The notes beneath the pieces were generated by a model. The model was not told where the DNA came from. It saw only the letters and a program-made list of their open reading frames with translations, and ran no database searches. DNA of 64,000 nucleotides from Corallococcus carmarthensis (GTDB taxonomy: Bacteria; Myxococcota; Myxococcia; Myxococcales; Myxococcaceae), in contig NZ_RAWE01000012.1 in assembly GCF_003611695.1 (NCBI RefSeq), positions 35,905 to 99,904 of the forward strand. Direction: 5' to 3'. How positions within the stretch are numbered: position 1 is the stretch's first letter; every line of letters begins with the position of its first letter. The position numbers were made by a program, and so were the translations under genes. Positions 52,172 through 61,278 of this stretch are shown one piece after another.

Positions 52172-52558
52172 TCAGCGCGCGGCCCGGGCCGGCACCCGGC
52201 AGGCGGCGTGGCCCAGGACGACGTCCCCGTCGACGGTGCTCGTCGGCGTGGGCGTCCAGCCAGCGCGCAGCCGCGCGTCCAGCAGTTCATCGGCGTTGGG
52301 GCAGTGGTCCCACACGGAGACCGAGGTGACTCCGCCCAGTCAGGTGGTGTCGAAGACGAGGTAGCGCGTCTCTTCCCAGGGCAGCACCACGTCGTGGGTG
52401 AACTCGTCCTGGACCACCACCGCCGCCACGTCGCGCGGCGGGGTGCTCGCGAAGCCCCAGCGCACCACGTCCTGGAGCAGGGTGAGCGGCGCGAGCTGCC
52501 GCTCCAGGGTGGCGCGCCGCTCGGGCGGCAGTCCGGAGTGGTCGGTCAGGGGCACCAT
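52172..52558 (-). pseudogene. small conserved-looking gene interrupted by an in-frame TGA
   Basis: Read from the ATG at 52558, 72 residues (start MVPLTDHSGLPPERRATL, end EETRYLVFDTT) are followed by TGA at 52340-52342. The same frame then continues for 55 codons to a TGA at 52172-52174: LGGVTSVSVWDHCPNADELL, then LRAGWTPTPTSTVDGDVVLG. The continuation has typical G/C third positions and protein-like sequence, so the original product was about 128 residues. This is either a nonsense mutation or a recoded TGA. A short stem (GGAG/CTCC at 52316-52333) lies just after the TGA but is too weak to call a SECIS. The function is unknown. Confidence 0.7.
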
Positions 52559-52589
52559 TCCCTGAGTGTAGCCGGGCCGGGCCCGGGCT

Positions 52590-54764
52590 TCACGCGGCCG
52601 CGGGCTTCTGCTGCTCGTCCAGCGTGCCGGAGCGGAGCGTCTTGACCGCGGCCCCCGACATGACCTCCGCCAGCGTCTGCACGGAGCGGGTGACGGTCCG
52701 CGTCTCCTCCACGGCCTGCAGCGTGCGCTGCATCTGGCCGGACAGCTCCTGGATGGCCTGGGCAATCTGATGCGTGCCCGAGTCCTGCTGGGCCACGGCC
52801 TGGGTGATCTGCCGCACGCTGCCGCTGGTGTCGCCGATGATGCCCGCCAGCTTCTGCAGCTGGGCGCCGGAGTTGCGGACCGCGTCCAGGCTCACCTGCA
52901 CGCGCGCCTCGCCCTGTTCGCTCATCTGCGCGGCCTCGCGCATGCTCATGCTCACGCCGTCGAGCACGTCGCGGATGCGCTCGGTGGCGCGGATGGACTG
53001 GTCCGCCAGCCGGCGCATCTCCTTGGCGACCACGCCAAAGCCCTTGCCGCTGTCGCCGTTGCGCACCGCTTCGATGGCGGCGTTGATGGCCAGCATGTTG
53101 GACTGGTCCGCCAGCGTCTTCACGTCGTCGACGATGCCGGACACCTCGCGGGTGCGCGCGTCGAGCGCGAGGATGCGCGCGGCCATCTCCGACACCTCGG
53201 TGCGGATGGCGGCCAGGTCCGTCAGCGTGCGCTCCAGGGCCGTTCCGCCCTCGCGGCCCACCGCCTCCGCGCTCTCCGCCGACGCCGCGAGCAGGCGCGC
53301 CTTGTCCGCCGTCAGGTGCGAGCCCTGGCGGATCTCTTCCACGGTCTGCTCCAGCTCGCGCAGCGCCGCCGCCTGACGGCTGATGCCCACGGTCTGCTCC
53401 TCGCTGGAGGTGTGCAGCTGCTGCACGACGGCTGCCAGCTCGTCCGCGCCGCGGCCCATGCCTTCGGCCAGCAGGCGCACGTCCTTGCGGCGCGCGTCCA
53501 GCTGGTGCGTGTACTCCGCCAGCGAGCGCACCACCTCAGACGAGCGGCGCGCCACGATGCCCACGAGCGACAGCGTGAGCGCGAAGAAGCCCCAGTGCAC
53601 CTGGCTGTCGGTGACCTCCATCAGGCCCAGCATCGGCAGGGTGCTGAGCAGGAGCACGAAGGTGAGGACGCCCAGGCCGGCGACGAAGATGCGCGCGTCC
53701 TTGTCTCCCTTCCACGCCTGGACCACCGCGACTCCCACGCAGACCAGCAGCCCGGGCAGCGAGTAGAGGATGAAGGCGGGCAGGAGCCGCCACGCGGCGC
53801 CCAGGTCCGCGACCACGATGATCGCCTGGAGGATGGCCGGGACGGTGACGACGGCCGCGCCCCGGCGGAGCCAGCGCAGCTTGTCCGCGCCGACGGTATC
53901 CGAGATGAACCACGCCAGGGAGGGGAGGATGGCGTACGAGCCCAGCAGCGTGACGACGCTGCCCTGGGCCGCCCCGTTCCAGAGCGCCGCGAACAGCCCG
54001 CTGGAGCCGAGCAGCAGCGCGCCCGAGCCCGCGGAGAACACGGTCAGGGCGGCGAGCATCCGCCACTGGCGGCGCAGGAGCGCGGCGCCCAGGGCTACCG
54101 CGCCAATGCCGAGCAGCAGCGTCCCCATGACGAAGGGCGCCAGCCCGGTGCGCGTCACCTCCGCGAGCAGATCCCGGTGCGAGCCGACCTTCGCGTCGCG
54201 CGTGATGCCGATGGCGGGCCCATGGGCCTGGATGCGCAGGAGCACGCGGTGGCCCAACGACGCGGGCGGCACGGGCACCAGGTGCCAGACCATGCTCTCC
54301 ATCGTCTCCTGGCCGGTGGGGGTCAGGGTCCCGCTGACGTAGACGCGCTGGCCGCCGGCGTAGACCTCGACGGCGTTGGCGACGTTGCCCAGGAAGAGGG
54401 CGGGCTCCAACCAGGGGCCCTGCGGCACGGGGATGCTCAGCCAGAGGAAGGTGTTCGTCCCGCGGCCCGGGGGCTCCTTGAGCGCGTCCACGGCCTGCCA
54501 GCCCGCCGCGTCCTCCGGCTCCGTCGCCCACGTGGGAACGCCGTCAGGCCCCAGCGGCGAGTCCCCCCAGCGGAAGCGCCACCCGTCGAGCGCGGGCTGC
54601 GCCGCCGTCCGGGCCGCTTCCGCGTGCGCGGTGGGCGCGAACGCGAGGAGCATCAGCAGCACGGACGCCACGGCCGCGACCTTCGAGGCGTGGGTCTTCC
54701 GGGGGCCGCGGAAGGTGGTGGAGCTGGGACGAAAGTCGAGAGCAGAGACGCGGGAGCGACACAT
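52590..54764 (-). CDS. methyl-accepting chemotaxis-type receptor with 7TMR-DISM sensor
   Basis: 724 residues from the ATG at 54764 (a GTG nine bases upstream is possible). Signal peptide ending THAEAA. The exported domain (residues about 50-190) has DGWRFRWGDSPLGPDG and NTFLWLSIPVP, a 7TMR-DISM extracellular beta-sandwich. Seven transmembrane helices follow (about 210-420). The last 290 residues are an MCP signalling coiled coil with the hairpin DQSNMLAINAAIEAVRNGDS and GKGFGVVAKEMRRLADQS. No HAMP domain is obvious. The DISM domain often binds carbohydrates. No che genes are adjacent. Confidence 0.9.
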   Translation of the reverse strand: MCRSRVSALDFRPSSTTFRGPRKTHASKVAAVASVLLMLLAFAPTAHAEAARTAAQPALDGWRFRWGDSPLGPDGVPTWATEPEDAAGWQAVDALKEPPGRGTNTFLWLSIPVPQGPWLEPALFLGNVANAVEVYAGGQRVYVSGTLTPTGQETMESMVWHLVPVPPASLGHRVLLRIQAHGPAIGITRDAKVGSHRDLLAEVTRTGLAPFVMGTLLLGIGAVALGAALLRRQWRMLAALTVFSAGSGALLLGSSGLFAALWNGAAQGSVVTLLGSYAILPSLAWFISDTVGADKLRWLRRGAAVVTVPAILQAIIVVADLGAAWRLLPAFILYSLPGLLVCVGVAVVQAWKGDKDARIFVAGLGVLTFVLLLSTLPMLGLMEVTDSQVHWGFFALTLSLVGIVARRSSEVVRSLAEYTHQLDARRKDVRLLAEGMGRGADELAAVVQQLHTSSEEQTVGISRQAAALRELEQTVEEIRQGSHLTADKARLLAASAESAEAVGREGGTALERTLTDLAAIRTEVSEMAARILALDARTREVSGIVDDVKTLADQSNMLAINAAIEAVRNGDSGKGFGVVAKEMRRLADQSIRATERIRDVLDGVSMSMREAAQMSEQGEARVQVSLDAVRNSGAQLQKLAGIIGDTSGSVRQITQAVAQQDSGTHQIAQAIQELSGQMQRTLQAVEETRTVTRSVQTLAEVMSGAAVKTLRSGTLDEQQKPAAA

Positions 54765-55073
54765 TCGAGACACATGCTCCAGCGCCAGGGGGTCCAAAGT
54801 AAAATGGGTCCCTGATGCCTCGCCCGCCGTGCCTCCGGGCATCGTGTCCCGCGCCCCGTCTCCGGACGCCGGAACACGCCTGGATAACAACGTAAAACAT
54901 GAATTCATTGTCACAGCTCAGGGTTCTGGAGTCACGAGGACGGAGCCTACCCTGAAGGTCCAGTCCTCCTCTGGCGGCGAAGGGGGACGGGCCTTCGAGG
55001 GCCCGGCGCGAGGCCGGGCTGCAGGTTGTACTCAGGTCCCATGCGTGTCTTCGGCACAGGGCGGCCGCCCTCG
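54765..55073. other. intergenic region upstream of the chemoreceptor
   Basis: 309 bases. An A/T-rich patch near 54885-54920 contains the perfect palindrome ATGAATTCAT (54899-54908) and is the probable chemoreceptor promoter on the minus strand (GTGACA ... TGTTAT with long spacing, weak). GCCCGGC and GCCGGGC at 55001-55019 form a 7-bp hairpin downstream of the NRPS operon, possibly its terminator. Confidence 0.5.
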
Positions 55074-55748
55074 TCAGCGCCGTTCGAGGACGCCCGGGTG
55101 CAGCCGGGCGATCAGCTCCTGCTGCTTCGCGGACAGCCTGCCGTTGAAGCGGGCCAGGTAGGACTCCACGAGCGTGCGCGCGTCGGTGAGGAAGGGCAGG
55201 TCGCTGGTCACCATGTGGCGGATGACGAGCATGGGCATGGGGCTCTTCAGCGGCCGGAAGTCCGGGTTCCACAGGCCGGGGTTCGTGGGCGGCGCGCCGT
55301 GGAACTGGCCCACCATCAACCCGTCCGCCACGAACACGGGCTTGAGCCGTTCCTGGGGTTCGTCGATGAGGCGCGTGTAGTCCTCCGGCCTCAGGTCCGG
55401 GAAGAGGAGGAGGATGGACTTGTACTGCGCATCCCGGCCCTCGCGAGGCTCCAGTTGGGGGAACCATTCGCGGTAGCGGAGCACCGTCGCCTCGATGTCT
55501 CCGGGCGTCAGGTCCGCGCCACGGCGGACGGTGGGGAAGAACAGCGACAGGTCCAGGGAGCGGGGCACGAAGGGACACACCAGCCCCGGCCGTCCCAGCT
55601 CCGCGTGCGGCGCGGAGAGGTAGGTCCGGGCCCAGTGCACCGTCTGCCGGGCCACGTGCAGGTCGGTGCCGGGAGGGGCGTCTCCGTCGCCGGAGAGGTC
55701 GGACAAGTCAAACAGCCAGCAGGAGGCGTCGTCGGGGTGAACGCGCAT
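55074..55748 (-). CDS. NRPS-linked protein of unknown function
   Basis: 224 residues. The sequence contains PGLVCPFVPRSLDLSLFFP, QYKSILLLFPDLRPEDY and GLMVGQFH with a later SPMPMLVIRHMVTSDLPFL. Soluble, no signal. It resembles a family (possibly DUF6875) seen in natural-product clusters, but I cannot confirm this. It begins 27 bp after the NRPS stop on the same strand, so it is probably the last gene of the biosynthetic operon. It could tailor or sense the product, or confer resistance. Confidence 0.7.
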   Translation of the reverse strand: MRVHPDDASCWLFDLSDLSGDGDAPPGTDLHVARQTVHWARTYLSAPHAELGRPGLVCPFVPRSLDLSLFFPTVRRGADLTPGDIEATVLRYREWFPQLEPREGRDAQYKSILLLFPDLRPEDYTRLIDEPQERLKPVFVADGLMVGQFHGAPPTNPGLWNPDFRPLKSPMPMLVIRHMVTSDLPFLTDARTLVESYLARFNGRLSAKQQELIARLHPGVLERR

Positions 55749-55775
55749 GAAGGGGTTCCTCGAAGGGGACGATGA

Positions 55776-58700
55776 CTAGGCGGCCTTCGACAGCTGGAGG
55801 TCGGCCTGCTGTTGCAGGGCGTCCTTGTCCAGGATGACGGGATCGGGAATGGCGTCTGGCAGCGCGTCCTCCACGCGGCGCAGGGGCGCGTAGAGGAAGC
55901 CCAGGACGGTCAGCACCAGGGACAGCACGCCGGTGAGCACCACCAGCAGCGCGATGCCGCGTCCCGGGCCCTCGCCCAACAGCGGCGACAGCGCGGAAGC
56001 CACGCGTGCATCCGCGAGGAGCGGCGTGAAGAGTCCGTCCACCAACCGGCCCGCGGCGAACGCGCCCAGCGGCATCAGCGAGCGCGCCAGCATCTGGTTC
56101 GCCGCCAGCACGCGGCCCTGCAACTCAAGGCCGACCTTCACCTGCACCAACGACAGCCAGTGCGCGTTGATGAAGGCCGTGCACACGCCGATGCCCAGCA
56201 TGCCCACCATGGGGAAGCCGAGCGCGGGCCGCAGCCCCATGCCCACCGCGGAGATGCCGAACAGCGCGATGAAGCCAATCATGCCGTCCATGCGCCGCCG
56301 GGTGCCGCCCCAGAGGCTCATCACCAGGCTGCCCAGGAGCATGCCGGCGCCGTTCATGGCCATCACCGAGCCCAGCTGCGCCGCCGAGGAGAAGGACAGC
56401 ACCAGCGGCGTCACCAGCACGTTGGCGACGCTGGCCAGGCAGTTGCCCAGCGCGAAGAACACGGCCAGGGCGAGCAGGCCCTTGCGCTTCTGGAGGTAGC
56501 GCCAGCCCTGCGTCACCTCCTGGAGGAAGGGCTCCTCCTGCTTGCGGAAGAGGGCGGAGGGGAAGCGCACCGCGAGCAGCGTCACCAGCGCGACGGTGTA
56601 GGTCGCCACGTCCAGCAGCAGGATGCGGTGCAGCCCCAGCGCCAGCATCAGCGCACCGCCCAGCATCTGCGACAGCATCACGCCCGTGGCGCCGCCCAGC
56701 TGCGCGAAGCCGTTCGCATGGCCGATGTAGCGCTTGGGCGCGAGCTGCGCGACGGCCGCCGTGTACGCCGGTTGCCGGAAGGCGCTCGTCACCGCGCTCA
56801 CCACGGCCAGGACATACAGGTGCCCCATCTGGAGCGCCCCGGACCATGACAACGCGGCGGCGATGGCGGCCGTGCCCAGCGTCAGCGCGTCGCAGGCGAT
56901 CATGATCTTCCGCCGGTCCCAGCGGTCCGCGAGCGCCCCCGCGATGGGCAGCGCGAGGATGCCGGGCAACAGGCCCAGCGTGGACATCAGCGCGAAGCCG
57001 GACACCGCGCCCGTGCGCTGGTACGCCCAGACGCCCAGCGCGAACGTGGACAGGCCCGTGCCCACCATCGACACGAGCTGCCCCACCGTCACGGTGAGGA
57101 ACGTGCCCAAGCCAGGCGCGGCGGTCCGCTCGGGCTCGCGAGGCACTGCCGCTGTGGCGGTCTCGATGTCCGCGACGGGGCCGTGCTTCCAGCGCGCGAC
57201 CTGACGCTGCCCCAACGCGGCCAGCTCCGTCGCCTGGTGCTTCTGGAAGAAGTGGCCCGCGTGGGGGATGACCTCCAGCGAGATGGACTGGCTGAAGCGG
57301 CCCCACTCCAGGAACTCCTCCTGGTGGAACTCCGTCGCGCGGTCGCGCTCGCCCACCACGCAGACCAGGGGCGTGCGCAGGGGCGGGCCCGTCTCTCCGC
57401 GGTAGGCGCGCGTGTAGAAGTCCTCTGCCTCGCGGCCGTCGTGGCGCATGTTGCGCGCCAGGAACTCCAGCTCCACCGGGTCCTCGCCACCGGAGGCGCC
57501 GCCCGTCACCAGCAGGCCGTCCACGATGGAGCGCGTGGACACCAGACCGTCCGTGGGCAGCACCTTGCTGATGATGTCGAACAGCGCGCCCGGCAGCCGG
57601 GGCATCGGGAACGAGCCGCCCACCATGATGCCCAGCAGCGGCGCTCCGCGTTCCTCCAGGTGCCGCGCCACCGCCACGGCCATCGCCGCGCCCAGGCAGT
57701 GGCCATACAGCATGATGGGCCCCGTCACGCGCTGGAGGACTTCGTCCGCCACCTGGCGCGCGACGGTGTCGAAGGGCTGGAGCGCGTCGTCGCGGCGCGC
57801 GTAGTCGTGCCCGGGCAGCTCCACCGCGTAGAGCGCGTCCTTCGCCGCCATCCGCTCGGAGAGGTTGAGATAGGAGATGGCGCTGCCACCGCCGAAGGGC
57901 ACGCACACCCAGGTGACGCCGTCCGCCTTTGCTTCCGCCTTCGTCAGCCGGTGGAGCAGGCCCTGCTTCTCCGTGGTGCCGCGCGACAGGTGCTCCGCCA
58001 GCTTGCGCACGGTGGGGAAGCGGAACAGGTCCATCACGCTCACGTCGCGGCCCATGCCGCGCACCGCGCGCACTGCCTTGAAGGACTCGCCGCCCAGCTC
58101 GAAGAAGTTGTCGTCGATGCCGACCTCGCTCACGCCGAGCACGCTTGCCCAGACGGCCGCGATGCTGGCCTCCAGTTCGTTGCGCGGCGCCACGCGAGGG
58201 CCGGCGGACGGCGCGCGTTCCGAGCTGGGCGCGGGCAGGGCGAAGCGGTCCAGCTTGCCGTTGGGGTTGAGCGGCAGCCAGGGGATGATCACGAACGCGG
58301 TCGGCACCATGTAGTCCGGCAGCGCGGCCCGGAGGCCCGTGCGCACGGCCGTGAGGACCGCGTCCGGCGTGGACGCCTCGGCTTCCGCGAGCACCACGTA
58401 CGCCACCAGCCGCTTGTCGCCGGGCGTGTCCTCGCGCAGAAGCACCACCGCGTCGCGGACGCCCGCGTGGGTCTGGATGAGCGCTTCGATTTCACCGGTC
58501 TCGATGCGGTAACCGCGGATCTTCACCTGATGGTCGATGCGGCCCAGGAACGTCACCGTGCCGTCCGGTCCCAGTCGCGCCAGGTCGCCGGTGCGGTACA
58601 GGCGGCCTCCCGGCGTGTCGCCGAAGGGATCCGGGATGAAGCGCTCTGCGGTGAGGGCCGGGCGCCCCAGGTAGCCGCGCGTGACGCCCGCGCCTCCGAC

Positions 58701-61235
58701 GTGCAGCTCGCCTGGGACACCCACGGGGACGGGCTGTCCCCTCGCGTCCAGCACGTACACGCGCGTGTTGCCCAGCGGCTTGCCCAGCGGCAGTGAAGGG
58801 CCTCGGTGCTCGGGCAGCGTGGGCGGCGGCACGTAGGTCAGCGTGGCCACGGACGTCTCCGTGGGGCCGTAGTGGTTCTGGATGATCAGGTCCGGCGCGG
58901 CCTGCCGGAGGGTGGCGATCAGGTCCCACGGGCAGGCCTCGCCCGCGAAGACGAGCCTCGCGCGGGGCAGCAGGTCCGGGAGCGCGCGCAGTGAGCGCAG
59001 CGTTTCGAAGTGGCTGGGGACCAGCTTCAGCACGTCGATGGGGTGGTGCTTCAGGTAGTCCGCGAAGGCCGCTGGATCCGCCGCGCGGTCGTGCGACAGG
59101 ACATGCAGGCAGCCGCCCGTCGTGAGCGCGCCCCAGACCATGGTCGTGCCCAGGTCCGCCGCGAAGGTGGAGACGATGGCGAAGTGGCTGGCGGGCGGCG
59201 CGTCCAGTCGGCGCAGGATGCCCTCCAGGTAGTTGCCGTAGGTGCGGTGCTCCACGGCCACGCCCTTGGGCTTGCCGGTGGAGCCGGACGTGAAGAGCAC
59301 GTACATCAGGTGCTCCAGTCCGTGGAGGCGCTCGGGCCGCGTGGCCGGGTGGCGCGCGAGGACTTCCGCGTCACGGTCCAGGCACACGGCGCTCAGCGAG
59401 GACGAACCGTGGAGCGGATCCGCGAGGTGCCCTTCAGTCACGACGATGCGCGCGCCCGCGTCCTCCAGCATGAAGCGCACGCGGTCCGCCGGATACGACG
59501 GATCGACGGGCACGTAGGCCGCGCCCGCCTTCAGGATGCCGAGCACTCCGACCATCGTGTCCAACGAGCGCTCCAGGTAGAGGCCTACGCGTGACTCCGG
59601 CCCCGCGCCCAGGCTCCGCAGGTGGTGCGCCAGCCGTGACGCGCGCGCATCCAGCTCGCGGTAGGTGTAGCGGCGGCCCTCGTAGGCCACGGCCGGGGCG
59701 TCCGGCGTGCGGTCCGCGTGGGACTCGAAGCGCTGCACCACGTCCAGCGCGGGCGGGTACTCCGTCCGTGTCGCGTTCCAGTCGCGGACGACGCGGGCGT
59801 ACTCGTCCGGTGGCAGGAGGGGCAGGGTGGCCAGGGGCGCTTCCGGCCGCGCCGCCATGCCCGCGAGCAGTTCGCGCAGGTGGCCCACCATGCGCACGAC
59901 GGTGTCCCGCTCGAAGAGGTCGGTGTTGTACGTCACGGAGCCGGTGAGGCTTGCGTCCACGTCGTCCACGGACCAGCTCAGGTCGAACTTGGACGTGCGC
60001 GTGTCGAGCGGCAGTTCCTCCACGCCCAGGTCCCCGAGCGCGGGCGTGCTCCGGGGGATGTTGTTGACGGAGAGCAGCACCTGGAACAGCGGGCCGTGCG
60101 CCAGGTTGCGCTCGGACGTCGTCGCCTCCACCAGCTTCTCGAACGGCAGCGCCTGGTGGTCGGCGACGGCGAGGAACTCATCGCGCACCCGCTGGAGCAG
60201 TTCGCGCGTGCTCGTCCTGCCCACGGGCCGCGTGCGCAGGGCCAGCGTGTTGACGAAGCAGCCCACCAATCCTTCCAGCTCGGAGGCGTCGCGCCCGGCC
60301 ACGGTGGTGCCCAGGACGATGTCCTCCTGGCCGGTGTAGCGGTGAGAGAGCGCGCTCAGGCCGGAGAGCAGGACGACGAACGGGGTGACGCGCTCGCGCT
60401 GCGCCAGCGCCCGCACCGCCTGGGACAGCGCGGGCGTGAGGTCGAAGGACTCGATGGCGCCATTCGAGGTGCGCACCGAAGGGCGCGGCCGGTCCGTGGG
60501 CAGCTCCAGCAGCGCGGGGGCACCTTGCAGCCGGGCCTTGTACGCCTCCAGGTGGGACGTGAGGCCGTCGCCGGACATGCTCGCGTTCTGCCAGTGCGCG
60601 AAGTCCGCGTACTGGAGCACGGGTTCCGCCAATGGCGAGGGCTGGCCCGCGACGAACGCCGCGTAGAGCGCGCTCAGTTCCTTCAGCAGCACGCCCATGG
60701 ACCAGCCGTCCGCGGCGATGTGATGCAGCGTGAGCAGCAGCACGTGCTCCGCGTCGCCCACGCGCCACAGGTCCGCGCGCAGCGGCAGGTCCTGCTCCAG
60801 GGCGAAGGGACGGCGCGCCCGGGCATCGACGGCGGCCTGGACCTGTTCGCGGCTGGCGGCGTCCGGGGCCACTTCGTGACGGGTGAGCGTCACCTGGGTC
60901 GCCGGATGTGTCACCAGCGCGGGGGCGTCATCGCGGGTCGCGTAGGTCGTGCGGAGGACCTCGTGGCGGCGCGCGACCTCCTGGAGCGCGGCCTCCAGCG
61001 CGTCGACGTGCAAGGCCCCGGTGAGGCGCAGCGCGAGCGGGATGTTGTACGCCGCGCTGTCCGCTTCCCACTGGCCCAGGAACCACAGCCGCCGCTGCAC
61101 GGAGGAGACGGGCGGCTCCTCGTTCGTGGGACGGCGCGGAATGACGGGGGCGTTTGTTTCCTTGGCCCTGGCCTTCTTCAGGCGCTTCTCCAGCAAGGCC
61201 CTACGGGCATCCAACGTCGGATTCGGATCGCTCAT
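55776..61235 (-). CDS. terminal NRPS module (C-A-T-TE) fused to an MFS exporter
   Basis: 1819 residues. Condensation domain (about 40-470) with HHIAADG near 170. Adenylation domain (about 490-1010) with LFTSGSTGKPKG near 645 and GYGPTETS-like HYGPTETSVA. The A4 region reads STFAADLGTTMVWG, not the usual FDxS, so the Asp that binds the amino group is not in its normal place. Carrier domain with LGGES (Ser near 1051). Thioesterase (about 1110-1345) with YGHCLGAAM: a Cys (near 1176) replaces the usual Ser; the His is in HAGHFFQKH. Residues about 1375-1790 are an MFS_3-type exporter (GQLVSMVGTGLSTFALGVWA, ADRWDRRKIM). Assembly, release and export are thus in one chain. It starts 40 bp after the upstream NRPS gene. 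Confidence 0.92.
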   Translation of the reverse strand: MSDPNPTLDARRALLEKRLKKARAKETNAPVIPRRPTNEEPPVSSVQRRLWFLGQWEADSAAYNIPLALRLTGALHVDALEAALQEVARRHEVLRTTYATRDDAPALVTHPATQVTLTRHEVAPDAASREQVQAAVDARARRPFALEQDLPLRADLWRVGDAEHVLLLTLHHIAADGWSMGVLLKELSALYAAFVAGQPSPLAEPVLQYADFAHWQNASMSGDGLTSHLEAYKARLQGAPALLELPTDRPRPSVRTSNGAIESFDLTPALSQAVRALAQRERVTPFVVLLSGLSALSHRYTGQEDIVLGTTVAGRDASELEGLVGCFVNTLALRTRPVGRTSTRELLQRVRDEFLAVADHQALPFEKLVEATTSERNLAHGPLFQVLLSVNNIPRSTPALGDLGVEELPLDTRTSKFDLSWSVDDVDASLTGSVTYNTDLFERDTVVRMVGHLRELLAGMAARPEAPLATLPLLPPDEYARVVRDWNATRTEYPPALDVVQRFESHADRTPDAPAVAYEGRRYTYRELDARASRLAHHLRSLGAGPESRVGLYLERSLDTMVGVLGILKAGAAYVPVDPSYPADRVRFMLEDAGARIVVTEGHLADPLHGSSSLSAVCLDRDAEVLARHPATRPERLHGLEHLMYVLFTSGSTGKPKGVAVEHRTYGNYLEGILRRLDAPPASHFAIVSTFAADLGTTMVWGALTTGGCLHVLSHDRAADPAAFADYLKHHPIDVLKLVPSHFETLRSLRALPDLLPRARLVFAGEACPWDLIATLRQAAPDLIIQNHYGPTETSVATLTYVPPPTLPEHRGPSLPLGKPLGNTRVYVLDARGQPVPVGVPGELHVGGAGVTRGYLGRPALTAERFIPDPFGDTPGGRLYRTGDLARLGPDGTVTFLGRIDHQVKIRGYRIETGEIEALIQTHAGVRDAVVLLREDTPGDKRLVAYVVLAEAEASTPDAVLTAVRTGLRAALPDYMVPTAFVIIPWLPLNPNGKLDRFALPAPSSERAPSAGPRVAPRNELEASIAAVWASVLGVSEVGIDDNFFELGGESFKAVRAVRGMGRDVSVMDLFRFPTVRKLAEHLSRGTTEKQGLLHRLTKAEAKADGVTWVCVPFGGGSAISYLNLSERMAAKDALYAVELPGHDYARRDDALQPFDTVARQVADEVLQRVTGPIMLYGHCLGAAMAVAVARHLEERGAPLLGIMVGGSFPMPRLPGALFDIISKVLPTDGLVSTRSIVDGLLVTGGASGGEDPVELEFLARNMRHDGREAEDFYTRAYRGETGPPLRTPLVCVVGERDRATEFHQEEFLEWGRFSQSISLEVIPHAGHFFQKHQATELAALGQRQVARWKHGPVADIETATAAVPREPERTAAPGLGTFLTVTVGQLVSMVGTGLSTFALGVWAYQRTGAVSGFALMSTLGLLPGILALPIAGALADRWDRRKIMIACDALTLGTAAIAAALSWSGALQMGHLYVLAVVSAVTSAFRQPAYTAAVAQLAPKRYIGHANGFAQLGGATGVMLSQMLGGALMLALGLHRILLLDVATYTVALVTLLAVRFPSALFRKQEEPFLQEVTQGWRYLQKRKGLLALAVFFALGNCLASVANVLVTPLVLSFSSAAQLGSVMAMNGAGMLLGSLVMSLWGGTRRRMDGMIGFIALFGISAVGMGLRPALGFPMVGMLGIGVCTAFINAHWLSLVQVKVGLELQGRVLAANQMLARSLMPLGAFAAGRLVDGLFTPLLADARVASALSPLLGEGPGRGIALLVVLTGVLSLVLTVLGFLYAPLRRVEDALPDAIPDPVILDKDALQQQADLQLSKAA

Positions 61236-61278
61236 CGTGATGGCTTCTCGGGGGTGGAGACGAGGAGGCAGCGGAGCT

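Noticed and set aside
52316..52333. SECIS element after the in-frame TGA
   Set aside because: Only a 4-bp stem with a short inner pairing; too weak to claim without homologues and sel genes.
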